Shown here: positions 9,267-20,039 of the stretch, one piece after another
Numbering within the stretch: the stretch's first letter is position 1
Layout of the letters: the number at the start of each line of letters is the position of its first letter
Assembly (NCBI GenBank): GCA_964058805.1
Contig: CAXKVV010000697.1
Span: forward strand, 1-32,090
DNA: 32,090 nucleotides
Origin: Schoenoplectus triqueter
Taxonomy: Eukaryota > Streptophyta > Magnoliopsida > Poales > Cyperaceae
Reading direction: 5' to 3'
Notes under the pieces: generated by a model
What the model was told of the DNA's origin: nothing
Databases searched by the model: none
Seen by the model: only the letters and a program-made list of their open reading frames with translations
Position numbers and translations under genes: made by a program

Positions 9267-11464
9267 CACTACTAAAATTATTGTTATTACCGTGGAAGGA
9301 AAAACACTTGTTCTGTGGACTCAAGCATGGAAAAGACGTCATTTCCGTGAATTACCCACGGAAAAACTTTCATGGTACTTTCATCGCCAGAACAAATACT
9401 ATTTCCGTAGAATACCACGGAGATAATCATTTTCCGAGGAATTAAGAACAGAAATGATTGTACAAAAATAGTTTCACATCTCATGGTTCTTACTTCCACG
9501 AAAATAACTTTAACAAGTCACAGAATAATTCTATTCATCCACATTATTTCAATAGATGAACCCATTATTTCTGTCAATAAAAACACATTATTTCTGGCAG
9601 TAACACCACATTATTTGTTCAGTAACATCACATTATTTATGTCTGTAACGCGAATTATTTTTGTTAGTAATTTTTGATTATTACTGTCTGTAACGCGAAT
9701 TATTTTGTTTTCCAATTGTCAACTGATGACAAATTAAAATAATCAAGCATTAAAAATAACTTCCGAAAAATAATATAGCATATAAAAACATCAATTAGAA
9801 GTACATCAAATCAGAAAATACATATATTGAACTGTCAAAATATAAACCCTTATATCAACTGTTATATTGCTATAATTGAATAGGCTAAGAAATAAGACTA
9901 TGACCCTACAAACACAACATATAATGAATAATAAAAATTAGTATTGTGAAACATCAAAATCTTATTTATTTGCACTTAATTCTCACTATAGAAAGCTAAA
10001 AATTCACCTGAGATAAAGCTACATGCATCCTCATAACTCTTTGAAATGACTGAGAAATGGGACCATGATGATCCTATGAGTGAAATTAGTCATATAAATT
10101 ATAATGTTATCAACAAAGTAGTACCTCCCAATAATTGTCTTAAATTCAGTCTTTATTATCTGAAAAGTAGGATGTTGAACTCCCAACAAAGCAGTACCTC
10201 CTAATATCAAATTTAAGAAAATAAAATAGGTTTCTGGATGTTTGATTTGGATAAGGGAGAAAAATTAGAGGTGTAACAAGATAAAGATAGAAGAGCCAAT
10301 AAATATTAATTACCTGATTTATTTCTTCTGTTTGAAGAGAAAATATGACACCAACTGTAAAAATAAAATTTAGAGTCATTATTCCTGTGAGTAATGTCAA
10401 TATTTCTATAAAAAATATTGAAGTTCTGTAGTAATGTCAATATAGATAGAATTAGGATTTTGATGACTTTAACAAGATAAAATTAATGAATAAATAATTA
10501 TCATCAAAAATGGTTTGCAATTAAGAATTTTACATCTCCAGTAATAGTACCCAAAGCAACCAGGACAATATTTTTCTTCTTACCCTGAAAAAAAGTTAAC
10601 TTTTGAATCATAATTGAGGTTCATCAAAATTTTACTGAGAGAAGAAAATATTATCACAAGTATTTTTTTTCTTCCATTAGAGCACGCAATGCAAGAGTAG
10701 ACGACAGCTGAGTCGGGATCCTTCCAATCAACCACGATTTCTCCAGAGTTCGTATCCCATACCTAAAAATTCAAGAATATTAAATAAATTTCAGAAAATT
10801 ACAGTCAAATTAAGCACAAATTTGAAACGAATTGTGGAAAAAAATGAAGCTCGCACCTGTAAGGTTGATTCGGGAGAGAGAGCGGCGAAGTATTGACCGT
10901 CCGGCGAGAAAGAGTTGGATTGTTTTGGGTTCTTGAGAAAGGTAGAGGAAGAGGACGGAGGAGGTGGAGGGTTTGGTTTTGGTTAGAGAACGGAGGAGGT
11001 GAGGAGAGGACGATGAAAGATGCGGCATCTTCAAATTTTGGGTTAACTGAAAATAAAACATGGATTCAATCGATCCTTAAAAAGGATTGGAGTAAAACAT
11101 ATGGCATCTCCAAATTTTTGGCGGATTGTCAATTCATTTTGGCAAAGATTGAAATTTCATTTAGGTTAAAGAAAGAAAATTGTTATGGCTGAAAATTAAA
11201 GAGGCGGGAAAATGAATTGAAAAAGAATGGGTTTGACAGAGTAGTGTATTTTCATGAAAGTCTGTACTTATTTCCGTGAAATAGAGAGTTCTGAGGTATT
11301 TTCGTGAAAAGTTAGTCTATATTTCGTTTATTTTATTTCCATGCAAATTTCTTCCGTGGACTTATTTACAGGAATGATGAGCGCCACGCGTCAATTCGTA
11401 GAACTCAGATTTATCACGGAAAAAACATTAACTAACCACGGTAATAACTCAAATTCTAGTAGCG
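9267..11464. mobile_element. CACTA element 1, carrying a gene fragment
   Basis: The left end reads CACTACTAAAATTATTG and continues to ATTACCGTGG. The reverse complement of the right end reads CGCTACTAGAATTTGAG and continues to ATTACCGTGG; 24 of the first 29 positions agree. CTA lies directly outside both ends (9,264-9,266 and 11,465-11,467), the 3-bp target duplication expected of CACTA (En/Spm) elements. Motifs of the type TTTCCGTGG, in both orientations, cluster in the outer 150-200 bp of each end, as is usual for transposase-binding subterminal repeats. At 2,198 bp with no transposase frame the element is non-autonomous. Its inside holds spliced fragments of a WD40 gene on the minus strand. 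Confidence 0.88.
10534..10915 (-). pseudogene. Captured WD40 gene fragment (UTP5/WDR43-like)
   Basis: Three exon-like pieces lie in order on the minus strand. Piece 1, ending at 10,857, reads SFSPDGQYFAALSPESTLQ and is followed by GT. Piece 2, starting at 10,762 after AG, reads VWDTNSGEIVVDWKDPDS and then VVYSCIACSNGRKK; its 3' limit near 10,655 is unclear. Piece 3, 10,534-10,584, is bounded by AG and GT and reads GKKKNIVLVALGTITGD. This is the start of a WD40 propeller, most like the nucleolar U3 processome protein UTP5/WDR43; that name comes from memory. All junctions are in phase. Upstream the frame breaks before a plausible start codon, and no later WD40 repeats follow. A fourth AG/GT-bounded piece at 10,314-10,354 was not identified. 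It lies inside CACTA element 1 and is best read as transduplicated host sequence that kept its introns. Confidence 0.72.
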
Positions 11465-11467
11465 CTA

Positions 11468-11899
11468 TCTTTACTCTCACCGAAATTATCCTGTTGAAAC
11501 TGCACTAATTAATACGACATATAATATAATTGCTAGAACAAAATACCAGGAAAGTTCACATTAAAGTATTTTTAATTATAGTATAGATTTTAGAGTTTTT
11601 TTACTCATTATCTAAAAGCTTACAAGTAAGATACAGTATCTCATACACCAGACTAAAACAGAAATTGAAAACACTACACTCTTTCTTATCAGCAAAACAA
11701 AATTACAGGATTAATACAAAAAAAGGTAAAAAAAATAACGGTTAAAAATTGGGGCAGTAAAAGGCAAAATTTCATTCCTTCATTCATTTTTTCCAGTCTT
11801 ATTCCTGCATCCAACGCTTGTCCCTGTTTCTGCAAAAATGGTTCCATGATCTCTTCCTAAGAATTGTATATTGATTAGTTCCAAAATGCTTTGTCACAG
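11468..11899. other. 3' flank of the transporter gene
   Basis: The stretch between CACTA element 1 and the transporter stop codon must contain the transcript's 3' UTR and its polyadenylation site, because transcription runs leftward. I found no exact AATAAA on the minus strand here, so the end of the transcript cannot be placed. Nothing else is recognised. Confidence 0.5.
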
Positions 11900-13925
11900 T
11901 TAAGCGACTTGACTTGGAATCTCTTTTGTTGCACCATTGGATTTGTCACAATCCATCTCTTGTGCATCATCATCGGTAACATATAAAGCTTGACCACTAA
12001 TCCCATTGTCTTTATAAGCTAAAGGAAAAGCCATGACTTCAGCCTTTTTTGCCTCCTGGCCCTCCTTGTACTTTCCCCATAGGACAGCATATAAACCTGC
12101 AACTATGAAAATTCCACCAATAATCCTGCGAAAAAAAGAGAAACAAAAATGATTAGAAAACTAAATTCATAATTTGCATTATTGTACGATGAGGGATGTC
12201 ATTTTTATTAAATATGTTAAGCAGTACATTATCTTATTTTCTCTGTGAATAAGATATTATTTGCTCTAATTGTGCATATATTGAAAAGTTTCAGAGATTA
12301 TTACCCTCCAAGGAATATCTTTTCAGCCAGGATAAAAGAGCCCATGATGGCAACTATGATCATCATAAGTGGACTGAATGCTGATGCAAATACAGGGCCT
12401 CTCTTTTGTATCACCAATCCTTGCACATAGTATGCTATGCTTGATGTAACTATCCCCTGTAACATTTTAAATAGAATAATCGGAAGATCAGTAACAGATT
12501 ACATACTTGTGTCAGATATTTATCTTTGTTATCGAGTCGTGCCCGAAAAAGCTGGGGAACATGGATGAGACTTACAGCATAGGCAGCAGCAAGGAGGTTC
12601 ATGTCAAAGCCAATAGTCCAAACAGAGGGCTTCCTTTCCATGACGAATGTCACAACAATGGCTTGCAGAGTGCCAATAAAACATATGAGTGTGGTCAGAG
12701 AAAGTTGTGCAGAGTACTTCTTCAGTGTATGTGCCTTTACAAATCATTCAAACATTGATTAGTTATAGTTACTCGGATAATTATTAAATTTCAGCAACAT
12801 ACTCTTAGGGAGAACATACTTGAAGGATAAAAAGAGAGGCCCATGCCAGGGTAGCAATGATCAAGAACATTGAGCCCACGAACCAGCTTTCGTTTGACGC
12901 ATCTTCTGCAGTTGCCGGTGCATCAGCCGTCTGTGTGTGTGAATGTTTAGTCCATATCATTTCCATGATTGGTCCCTTGTATAGTGTCATTATCATGGCC
13001 CCTGCAACTGTAACAACAGTTCCAACCACCTTGGCTTGGCATCTAATTCTCTTGATGTCCAACTTCTCCATCCTAGTTTAATTACATGCAAGTCGTTTGT
13101 CAGATACAACTACAAAAGAGATATGCAAATACAGTAAATACAAAATTTGAGTTATTATGATGAGGGCTTATTTGATCCTTGCCTTCTTTCTTTTTAGTTT
13201 TTCACTTTCGTTTTAATTTTTGATGTAATATATTGCTGTAAATATTTTTTCTTTTATTAAATAAAATATTCAGATGGGCTATCGCCCTCTGCTTCAAAAA
13301 AAAAGAAAAAAAAAAAGAAAATACAGCAGGATTTTTTTGCAATGTTGTCGATATAAAAGGTACCTAAATATTACTGCCATGACAAAGGTCATTGCAGGTA
13401 ATATGTTGCTCATGGCGCATGAGAAAGTTGGTGAGGTGAACTTCAACCCCGCGTAGTAAAAATTCTGATCAATGACGGGCCTATATATTTAAAACAAATA
13501 TATTAGTACTTCAAATATCATCTGCAACGAGAATGCAAATTTAAATCAAATTTTGGAAAAGTGTCTACTAACCCAAGAAGTGCCAAGACAAATATTTGCC
13601 AGAAGACCGACCATGTCATCTTTGGCCTCACCTTCCTGTAATGAAAACAAAATGAAAACCTGATTGGTCAGTACAAACTGATGCAAGTAATTTAGCAGAA
13701 ATGAAATCGTTCTATTTTATTTAGTGAGTACCGCTCAAGTACAAGTGCGAAAGGTGCAATTGAGAGTGTCGCAAAAGCATGGCGATACACGACAAGCACA
13801 TAGTGGCTCATTCCATGGTTAAGTGAGACTTTGGTGATGACGTTCATGCCAGCATAACCAAATTGCAGTGATATCATGGCAATGTAAGGCTTGGCCTTCT
13901 CAAACATCTCAGAACAGCAACCCAT
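11900..13925 (-). CDS. WAT1-related (UMAMIT/nodulin MtN21-type) membrane transporter
   Basis: Seven exons on the minus strand: 13925-13732, 13635-13573, 13480-13364, 13072-12820, 12734-12576, 12456-12305 and 12125-11900. All introns are GT-AG (96, 92, 291, 85, 119 and 179 bp), and phases join without a break to a 387-residue protein, a usual length for the family. It starts MGCCSEMFEKAKPYIAMISL; KPYIAMISLQFGYAGMN near the N-terminus is a family hallmark, and the ATG lies at the usual distance before it. Further family wording is GPVIDQNFYYAGLKFTSPTF (86-105), CQAKVVGT (about 136-143) and GPVFASAFSPLM (about 282-293). Hydrophobic stretches fit ten membrane helices in two EamA halves, with a variable loop at about 165-187. 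The hydrophilic tail follows GLYAVLWGKYKEGQE. Relatives move amino acids or auxin-related compounds across plasma membrane or tonoplast. The wording is closest, from memory, to Arabidopsis At5g07050 (UMAMIT9 clade). The substrate cannot be read from sequence. No stop or frameshift was seen. Confidence 0.95.
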
Positions 13926-15143
13926 GATTGATTTTTGTTCCAGTATATATCAACTATCAACAATGTGGGGATGGAGAAATTAGAGATGGTACGTGTTGAA
14001 TTTACAGATGTTGAGGATGGAAAAGAAAATGCCAAGACTAGGAAGTACTTATAGGAGGAGAATTAGGGGCATTTAAGTAACTTTGGAAGATCGTTTAATT
14101 GCGTACGAGTATTTTTTCCTTTCGCTGCTATCTTATACTTATTTACTCCAAATAAATTAACGCATGGTGGAAACTAGGCTCCATGTATATATGAAGTACC
14201 CCATTAATGCGACAATGACATGCCATGAACCCCAAATGGCCAAATATGAAATATTTCTTCTTGCAATGTAGGATGCCATAATTTGCCTCGATCCATTGTG
14301 ACGTGCGAGCATATATATGCATGGGCGCCTCACTGACATGGTAATATGGCATATCTTTTGTTAGAAAGGATTTATAAACTCATTAAATTATGTTGGTTAA
14401 TTAAGCAGACAGTAATTGGCCACAAGCTGTGCTGTATCAGTATCTGCCACAAGGAATCCTCTGTAATAAATAATGTATATTTTCAGTGGCTTCCTCGTCT
14501 CCCTTCTTTTAATCTTTTCATTGCATAGCAGTGCGCCAGTGCCCCTTATTTGCTCAAAAAAGTCCTTTTATAAAACACTTAAAAATGAATTCGTAAACCA
14601 CGATTAAGATACAGACAAAACCAAGAAAACAGTAAATTATTCTATTTCATTGACATGACATTTTTAGTACACTTGCATAAAGGTAATCAGAATTAATTGG
14701 GTATCCTTTTGTAAGGATCACACGACTTAAAATATATTACTAGTTCTGCATGAAAATTGATAATTGTTTGGGATCCAGCTGTAATTAATTTGAATTTCAA
14801 TTATAAGAATAAATAAAAAAACAAATAATTTTTAATTGGACCTTGGAATTAAACGTGACCCATATTTATTGCACAATCAAACTTATAAAAAATTTAAGCA
14901 CTTTTTATTGTTCATTAATAACTTAAAATTAATGAAACTAAAAACTTTCAACAGTCAATTATGATTTTCACAATATATAATGTAGCGCCCAAGTAACATG
15001 CAATTTAATACACAACTACTTCATAAGATCAACAATATGCATTTGATATTTTTTTTCTTTTTTAGTTTCATTAAAAAAATATTGTCATGGTCATCATCGA
15101 TTTTTACAGTACTTGAGAAATTACGTCCTATATGTTGAAAGTA
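13926..15143. other. 5' flank and promoter region of the transporter gene
   Basis: This stretch lies upstream of the transporter start codon (minus strand). A TATA-like box is listed separately. Small open frames at about 14,143-14,528 have no recognisable domain and overlap one another on both strands. The rest is AT-rich and unassigned. Confidence 0.5.
14046..14053 (-). promoter_or_regulatory. Candidate TATA box of the transporter gene
   Basis: On the minus strand CTCCTCC is followed by TATAAGTA, about 120 bp upstream of the start codon. With a usual spacing of about 30 bp, transcription would start near 14,015-14,020 and leave a leader of about 90-95 bp. Another TATA-like string at about 13,942-13,950 is only some 20 bp from the ATG and too close. 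Position-based inference only. Confidence 0.45.
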
Positions 15144-15510
15144 GGGCTGCAAAAGAAATTCGATTAAACTAATTAGTGTTTGAGTTTAATTTGAAATCAA
15201 TTCAAATAAAATTGAATTCAAACTAAAACAAACTCAAACTAAAATCAAACTCTAGATTAACTCAATTGTTTTAATTTTTTACATTTATTTTTATATTATC
15301 ATAAATAATTAGAGCTAAAATAATTATTTTTTATTAATTTGATAATAAATTAATAATATCATATTAATTTTATAATAAAATAATTATATATATATATAAT
15401 TATATATCGAACTATTATGAATCAAACTCAAATTAGTTCATTAAAAATAATCGAATGAACTCGAATCGAACTGACAAAAGTCTAATCGAACGAATCGAAC
15501 TCAAAACTAA
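15144..15510. repeat. hAT-type degenerate repeat (AGGGCTGCAAA end)
   Basis: It begins TAGGGCTGCAAAAGAAATTC, the form seen at the ends of common plant hAT-derived MITEs, followed by many degenerate words of TCGAAC/CAAACTC type up to about 15,510. A (TA)n run near 15,385-15,410 lies inside. The opposite end could not be found, so it is truncated or eroded. Confidence 0.45.
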
Positions 15511-15669
15511 AACATTATGAATTATGGATTTTTTTTCACCCAACTGGAGACCAGAAAATATCATTTTTTTAGTTGAAACAGACATGATTAGAAGGACCCG
15601 TGAAGTTTATTTGATCCCTAACTAATTTTTTTTTCTTAGGACTCGTGAAATTTATTCGATCTCTCAAAC

Positions 15670-15712
<43 letters not shown>

Positions 15713-16009
15713 GAGAAAATATTCGGTTCCTAAGAATGCTATTTTTTTTATAAAAACTGATTTTTTATTTTAAGTTGAAAATTAATAATTGAGAAAAAAA
15801 TAGATATTTTGAAATTGGTATAAATTAGTTTGGTTTTTATATTTTATTTTTTGTTGAAAATTATTTCCTAATTATAATAATTAAGGAAAAACTATACTAA
15901 TTAACAAAAATTATAAAAATACTATACTAATTAATTAAAAAGTACAAAACAACCAAGGCGCATAACATTAATTAATTCATTAAAATAAAGTACTTCACTA
16001 ATTAATTAA
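15511..16009. other. AT-rich stretch with TA microsatellite
   Basis: It contains a pure (TA)n tract at about 15,676-15,708 and, around it, two similar words: AGGACCCGTGAAGTTTATTT near 15,595 and AGGACTCGTGAAATTTATTC near 15,638. No gene is recognised. Confidence 0.5.
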
Positions 16010-16445
16010 TTATCGCCAGCCAAACATCCTCCTGATGTGTGATGACCTATAATAGTCTTGTGCTTTGGTCTTTCGTCGAGGAGGAATCTGAGTGGATGTA
16101 CTTGCTGAGGTGGATGGTTCGGTTGATGTCAATGACCGAAATGAGGTGGCTGAACTGGATGAGGTGGATGGTCAGGATAAACTGGGTGGGAACACCCACA
16201 TATATTTATAAATAGTAAAAATAACATATTATTTGGAATTTACTTAAATTAACAAATAACATTGAATTTTAAAAATTACATATATCAGCGAGGACTGGGA
16301 GTAATGATGCATGTTTTTGTCAAGAATGTCGCTCATTCTTGTTGGGATACCAAAGGTGGCTTAGTTGTCGGTATGGCATCAAAACATGACTCATCGACTT
16401 CAATCTGATTTGAATTGCTCGGAAGACCAACTCGTGCAGGCATCG
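16010..16445 (-). pseudogene. Transposon-like coding remnant, family unknown
   Basis: Two pieces of gene-like composition lie on the minus strand. The left piece (16,191-16,010) gives a Ser/Thr/Pro-rich stretch, then IPPRRKTKAQDYYRSSHIRR and MFGWR before a TAA at 16,010-16,012. The right piece (about 16,445-16,340) gives MPARVGLPSNSNQIEVDESC and ends at a stop after PPLVSQQE. A low-complexity Ser/Pro-rich tail followed by a short basic terminus is frequent in plant transposon proteins, but I cannot name the family. Stops and frame changes upstream argue against a working gene. Confidence 0.35.
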
Positions 16446-17069
16446 CCTGAATTAGTGTGACCTTGATCCAAATCGTTCAGGTACTTCTGATTTTCTATAA
16501 GAGTATGTTTGCCAAACTATTTCTTTCCTGACGTCTTCAACCATATGATCGCTTTAATAATGTCGTGAAGCAAGAAATATTTATCAATAGATTTTTTCGA
16601 TATTTTTGTTATAATTTGGTTTTTGTTGCTCAATTATGATTTTTCCAATAAATTTGGTCTAATTTGGTATTATTTTGATTATTTTAGTCTAATTTCGGTC
16701 CACTACGATATTTCTGATAAATTTTACGTCATTTTGATTTCTCAAAAAATAAAAGTACATCATCATTTCCTACAGAAGGGGGGAGAAGGAAAGGATCAAA
16801 GGGGAAAAAAGAGGATCAGGGGAGGGGTGGTTTTTCAACAACAACAATAAGGTCTTTAATCTTAAATAAATTAGGGTATGCTAAAAATGAAATCCAATCG
16901 GAAAGCATAAGATCAAAGATCTCAAATATCAGTGATAATAATAAATATAATGAAAGAAAAAGAAAATAAATAAATAAAATAATAATAATAATAATAAATA
17001 AAGATGATAATGATGATAATATGCTAATAGTAATAGCAATAATAACAATAATAATAATAGTACAATAAA
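16446..17069. other. Intergenic stretch with AAT-type microsatellite
   Basis: A trinucleotide-rich tract of AAT/ATA type with GAT interruptions lies at about 16,965-17,062. The open frame at 16,623-16,850 has no recognisable domain. Nothing else is recognised. Confidence 0.5.
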
Positions 17070-17265
17070 CCTTTATAATAAAATCTATTTCTAAATTCTA
17101 AAATTCTATTTTAAAACCTAAATTTCTAAAATCTCTAAATTCTTAATCCTAAAATTATATCTTTAAACCTCTATTTCTAAAATTTATTTTAAAATTCTAA
17201 ATCCTAAAATCTTAAAAATTTAAGAACATAAAGTCTAAAACTCTACTATTAGACTCTAACTCCTA
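17070..17265 (+). repeat. Degenerate CTAAA-rich repeat
   Basis: For nearly 200 bp the sequence consists of variants of TTCTAAAATTCTAAA, AAACCTAAATTTCTAAAAT and AATCCTAAAAT. The words resemble a very degraded plant telomere repeat (CCCTAAA), but no exact telomere unit occurs in tandem. It is equally likely to be a decayed AT-rich minisatellite. Confidence 0.5.
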
Positions 17266-17288
17266 AGTCATGGTTCAGGTAGGGAGTG

Positions 17289-17440
17289 GGTTCACATCTA
17301 CTGCTATAATGATGATAGTAGAGCCCTGTCATTGAGTCAATGACAGGTGGAGCCCACAAAATAAGAGGGGGTGAGGTCCACCTGCCATTGACTCAATGGC
17401 AGGGCCCTGTCATCACCATTATGGCAGCAGATATGAATCC
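17289..17440. mobile_element. 152-bp Mutator-type MITE with 11-bp target duplication
   Basis: The left arm reads GGTTCACATCTACTGCTATA. The reverse complement of the right end reads GGATTCATATCTGCTGCCAT. Similarity continues inward to TCATTGAGTCAATGACAGG, so the terminal repeats are about 55-60 bp. GGTAGGGAGTG occurs directly outside both ends (17,278-17,288 and 17,441-17,451), a perfect 11-bp direct repeat. Long terminal inverted repeats with an 8-11-bp duplication are the pattern of Mutator-like MITEs. No coding capacity. Confidence 0.85.
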
Positions 17441-17681
17441 GGTAGGGAGTGATGATTTTTGGAAAAAAAAAAGTGGAGGGTCAAATATTTTTTGGGCTTC
17501 TCTTTTTTTTTGTTTGAGGGACCGAAAAAGCTACCCAGATTCTAAGAAAAAATAGTTAGAGACTGAATAAAAAGAATACATCGAAAAAAACAAGCTAGTT
17601 TCAAATAAAAGGAATATTTTTCTAAAAGTAAAAATATTTGTTCAATGATGATAGGTAATTAATTAATAATCATTACTGCTA

Positions 17682-18152
17682 CTAGCTATATACCCGCGCG
17701 TTGCAGCAGAATTTTTTATTTAAATATTAAAATATTATAAGATAAAAAAATTCACATTTATCTAATATTAAATTATAAATTCACCAAATTATAGAGAAAA
17801 CATATAATAAAGACTATATTTAATCTTGGATGAGATTTTTGCACAATATGAGTTAATGATTCATGATTTTTATGGCAAGAATAGTAAATTATTCTAACAT
17901 ATATTATCACCATTAATTCTTTATCAAATATGCACAAAGTTGCTAAATAAAAAAATAAAAATTATGGAAATAATAGTATATAAGGGAAAGAAATTGAGAG
18001 AAAGAGGGGATCAATGGATGCGATCACATATGTTCAATCAACCAACAATAAATATTATCTGTCTAATTGAGAAATAAAATAGATATAATAAAAATTTATT
18101 ATGACAAAAAATAGACTCTTCAATTCTTAAATGTTTTATATAACAGTATAGA
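17682..18152 (-). mobile_element. Non-autonomous Helitron, 471 bp
   Basis: On the minus strand the element begins TCTATACTGTTATATAAAAC and ends GCGCGGGTATATAGCTAG. It lies exactly between a host A (18,153) and a host T (17,681), as Helitrons do. TC at the 5' end, CTAG at the 3' end, and a short GC-rich block just before it (GCAACGCGCGGG) match plant Helitron termini; the usual terminal hairpin is imperfect here. No Rep/helicase frame is present. Confidence 0.75.
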
Positions 18153-18562
18153 TGCCTTAGCCCTTAGGTTTAGCCTCTTACGCCTCCATGGTTAGCCTCT
18201 TAGGTATTACCTAGCTAAATCATGGGTCAATCTCTTGCTCCTCCGGTCACGTCATCGTCATAAGGATGTTGCATGCGTCATATTGATTAAACCAAAGGTC
18301 ACAATATCGATACTCGATAGAATCATACACAGTGTAATTATGTCAATGCTTCAAAATCGGTTTCCTATATGTCACAACACGACGTGGTTGGCAATTCGGA
18401 TGATAGGGATCGATGGAACAGTTCTCAGTAAGAGCGGGATCTTTCTAATTTTGATCGAATAGTTGTAATAATTTCCTCAAAAAAAAGTTGTAATTCAATA
18501 ACGAGAAAATTCAAGCCATGCATCGATCACAATAAATTATAAAATCTAAATATATGAATGCT
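18153..18562. other. Unassigned stretch between Helitron and CACTA element 2
   Basis: This part is less AT-rich than its surroundings. It has three similar words near its left end (CTTAGGTTTAGCCTCTTACG, then GGTTAGCCTCTTAGG). The open frame at 18,235-18,462 (75 residues) has no recognisable domain and no partner exons. I cannot assign it. Confidence 0.4.
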
Positions 18563-19291
18563 CACTACAGGAGAGCGTCGCACTAACATCTGACAAATCA
18601 GATGCAATAAACATCATTTACATCAGTAGGCTTATGATAAAAATCTTTAGCATCCGAAAGCTGATGCAAAGCGCGGATGTAAATACGCTTGATGGTGATA
18701 ATCAATTGCATCCGATTTTTTATTTGCATCAGTATTTTATTACATCAGGAAATACAGATGCAAGATTCATTGTCATTTTCATTTGTTCCTTGAAGCAAAT
18801 ATTATTTTTTTGCAGGCATAATACTGATATAATTATTGATATTAACATATGTTAATATAATAATATTTTTTTTTATTTGCATCTAATAACAGATGATGTT
18901 AATAACAAATTTTCTCAAAATATTCACACCAACATTCAACATGTATATTCAGACAAATATAATCCAGATCAGAAAATAGTTTACAATTAAAAATTTTCAC
19001 ACACTGACAAATCTTCTTCAGTGATGTCAATATAACAAAATAGATATAAATATAAAATTACTAAACAGAAGTAATTTTGTAACAACATTGCAATTAAGTA
19101 ATAATTAACCACCATGACAATTAAGTAATAATTAACCACCATGCTGTTGAGTGCAAGAATAGATCCATGCCTCTGCTTCCGTCACTACCCGGCGAGGCTG
19201 TGATCTCTTATTCTCTTGGTTGTACTAGTTGCTGTAAAAATGTTATTCATTAACCAAGGCAGATAACTAAATGGCTGCTTATTTCGCAAAC

Positions 19292-19862
19292 CATGGCAGA
19301 AGAAGAGAGCTGCCTTACGAGGAATGCCAACCGGCGGCAACCAACTCTTCCAAAATATTTTCACTCCCTTTGAATTGGTCTCATATGTCTGTAAATGATT
19401 GGTGAGTACGTGCAAACAAAGAAAATACATATCTTTTCAATGCAAATGAAAATATAAACTTTTATAATGAACTGAACATTTACCACTTCAATATCTACAT
19501 CATAAGGCATGGTACTGGTACATAACTCAGCAGTGAGGTTGATACCAGATTGGCCTGTTTAGGGTATGCCAATCCATTCTGAAGTTACATTTTTTGGATA
19601 TATTCTGATTTCGATAGGGCATATTGCTACTCAAAGCATTCTGAATTGACCCAGCCTTTAGCTTTAAACCAGGGTTTAGAATATGTGTACTGTTTTATTT
19701 TTTACTTGTTTACAAAAATTGAATAATTCATCAGAATCTACAAAAGAAAAAACGCAGATAAAAGTTCTAGTCTCACATATTAGACAACCAAAAAAGAAAA
19801 AAAAAACAATAAAAAGTCAGCAGTAAACTGACCTCCTCCATTTGAATATCCTTAGGAGCCAT
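19292..19862 (-). pseudogene. Captured monoacylglycerol-lipase/CSE-like exons
   Basis: On the minus strand, 19,862-19,833 is bounded by AG and GT and reads MAPKDIQMEE, a plausible first coding exon. Further on, 19,388-19,292 is bounded by AG and GT and reads TYETNSKGVKIFWKSWLPPV, then GIPRKAALFFCHG. The pattern NSKGV...SWLP...FFCHG is the start of the alpha/beta-hydrolase domain of plant monoacylglycerol lipases and caffeoylshikimate esterases. The catalytic Ser (GxSxG), Asp and His would lie further on and are missing. Between them, near 19,485-19,560, another stretch ends in GT but was not identified. The exons lie inside CACTA-like element 2 in correct order, so this is a captured gene fragment that kept its introns. 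It cannot encode an enzyme. Confidence 0.7.
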
Positions 19863-20039
19863 CTGCAATGACAAAACAAAAAAAAAAGAAGCAAAAAATT
19901 TAATTTTTTACATTCGGTCTATCGTTCTAGATCCTCCCTTTTGTCAACTAGACTCAAACTATACATATTTCCCTTTGTTTCCCAAAAAAAAAAGAAGAAA
20001 AGAAATAAGACTGATCACCTTGAATAACACATGAGGAAG

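Noticed and set aside
10810..11061. 83-residue minus-strand open frame over the captured exon
   Set aside because: The WD40 wording SFSPDGQYFAAL is in a different frame, so this frame is a shadow.
10893..11192. 99-residue plus-strand open frame rich in Arg and Gly
   Set aside because: It is antisense to the captured WD40 exon and to CT-rich sequence beside it; composition alone explains the open frame.
12507..13081. Plus-strand open frames across the transporter gene
   Set aside because: They are antisense shadows of exons 4 and 5.
18235..18462. 75-residue open frame as a gene
   Set aside because: No recognisable domain, no splice partners, and no second copy in the window to test conservation.
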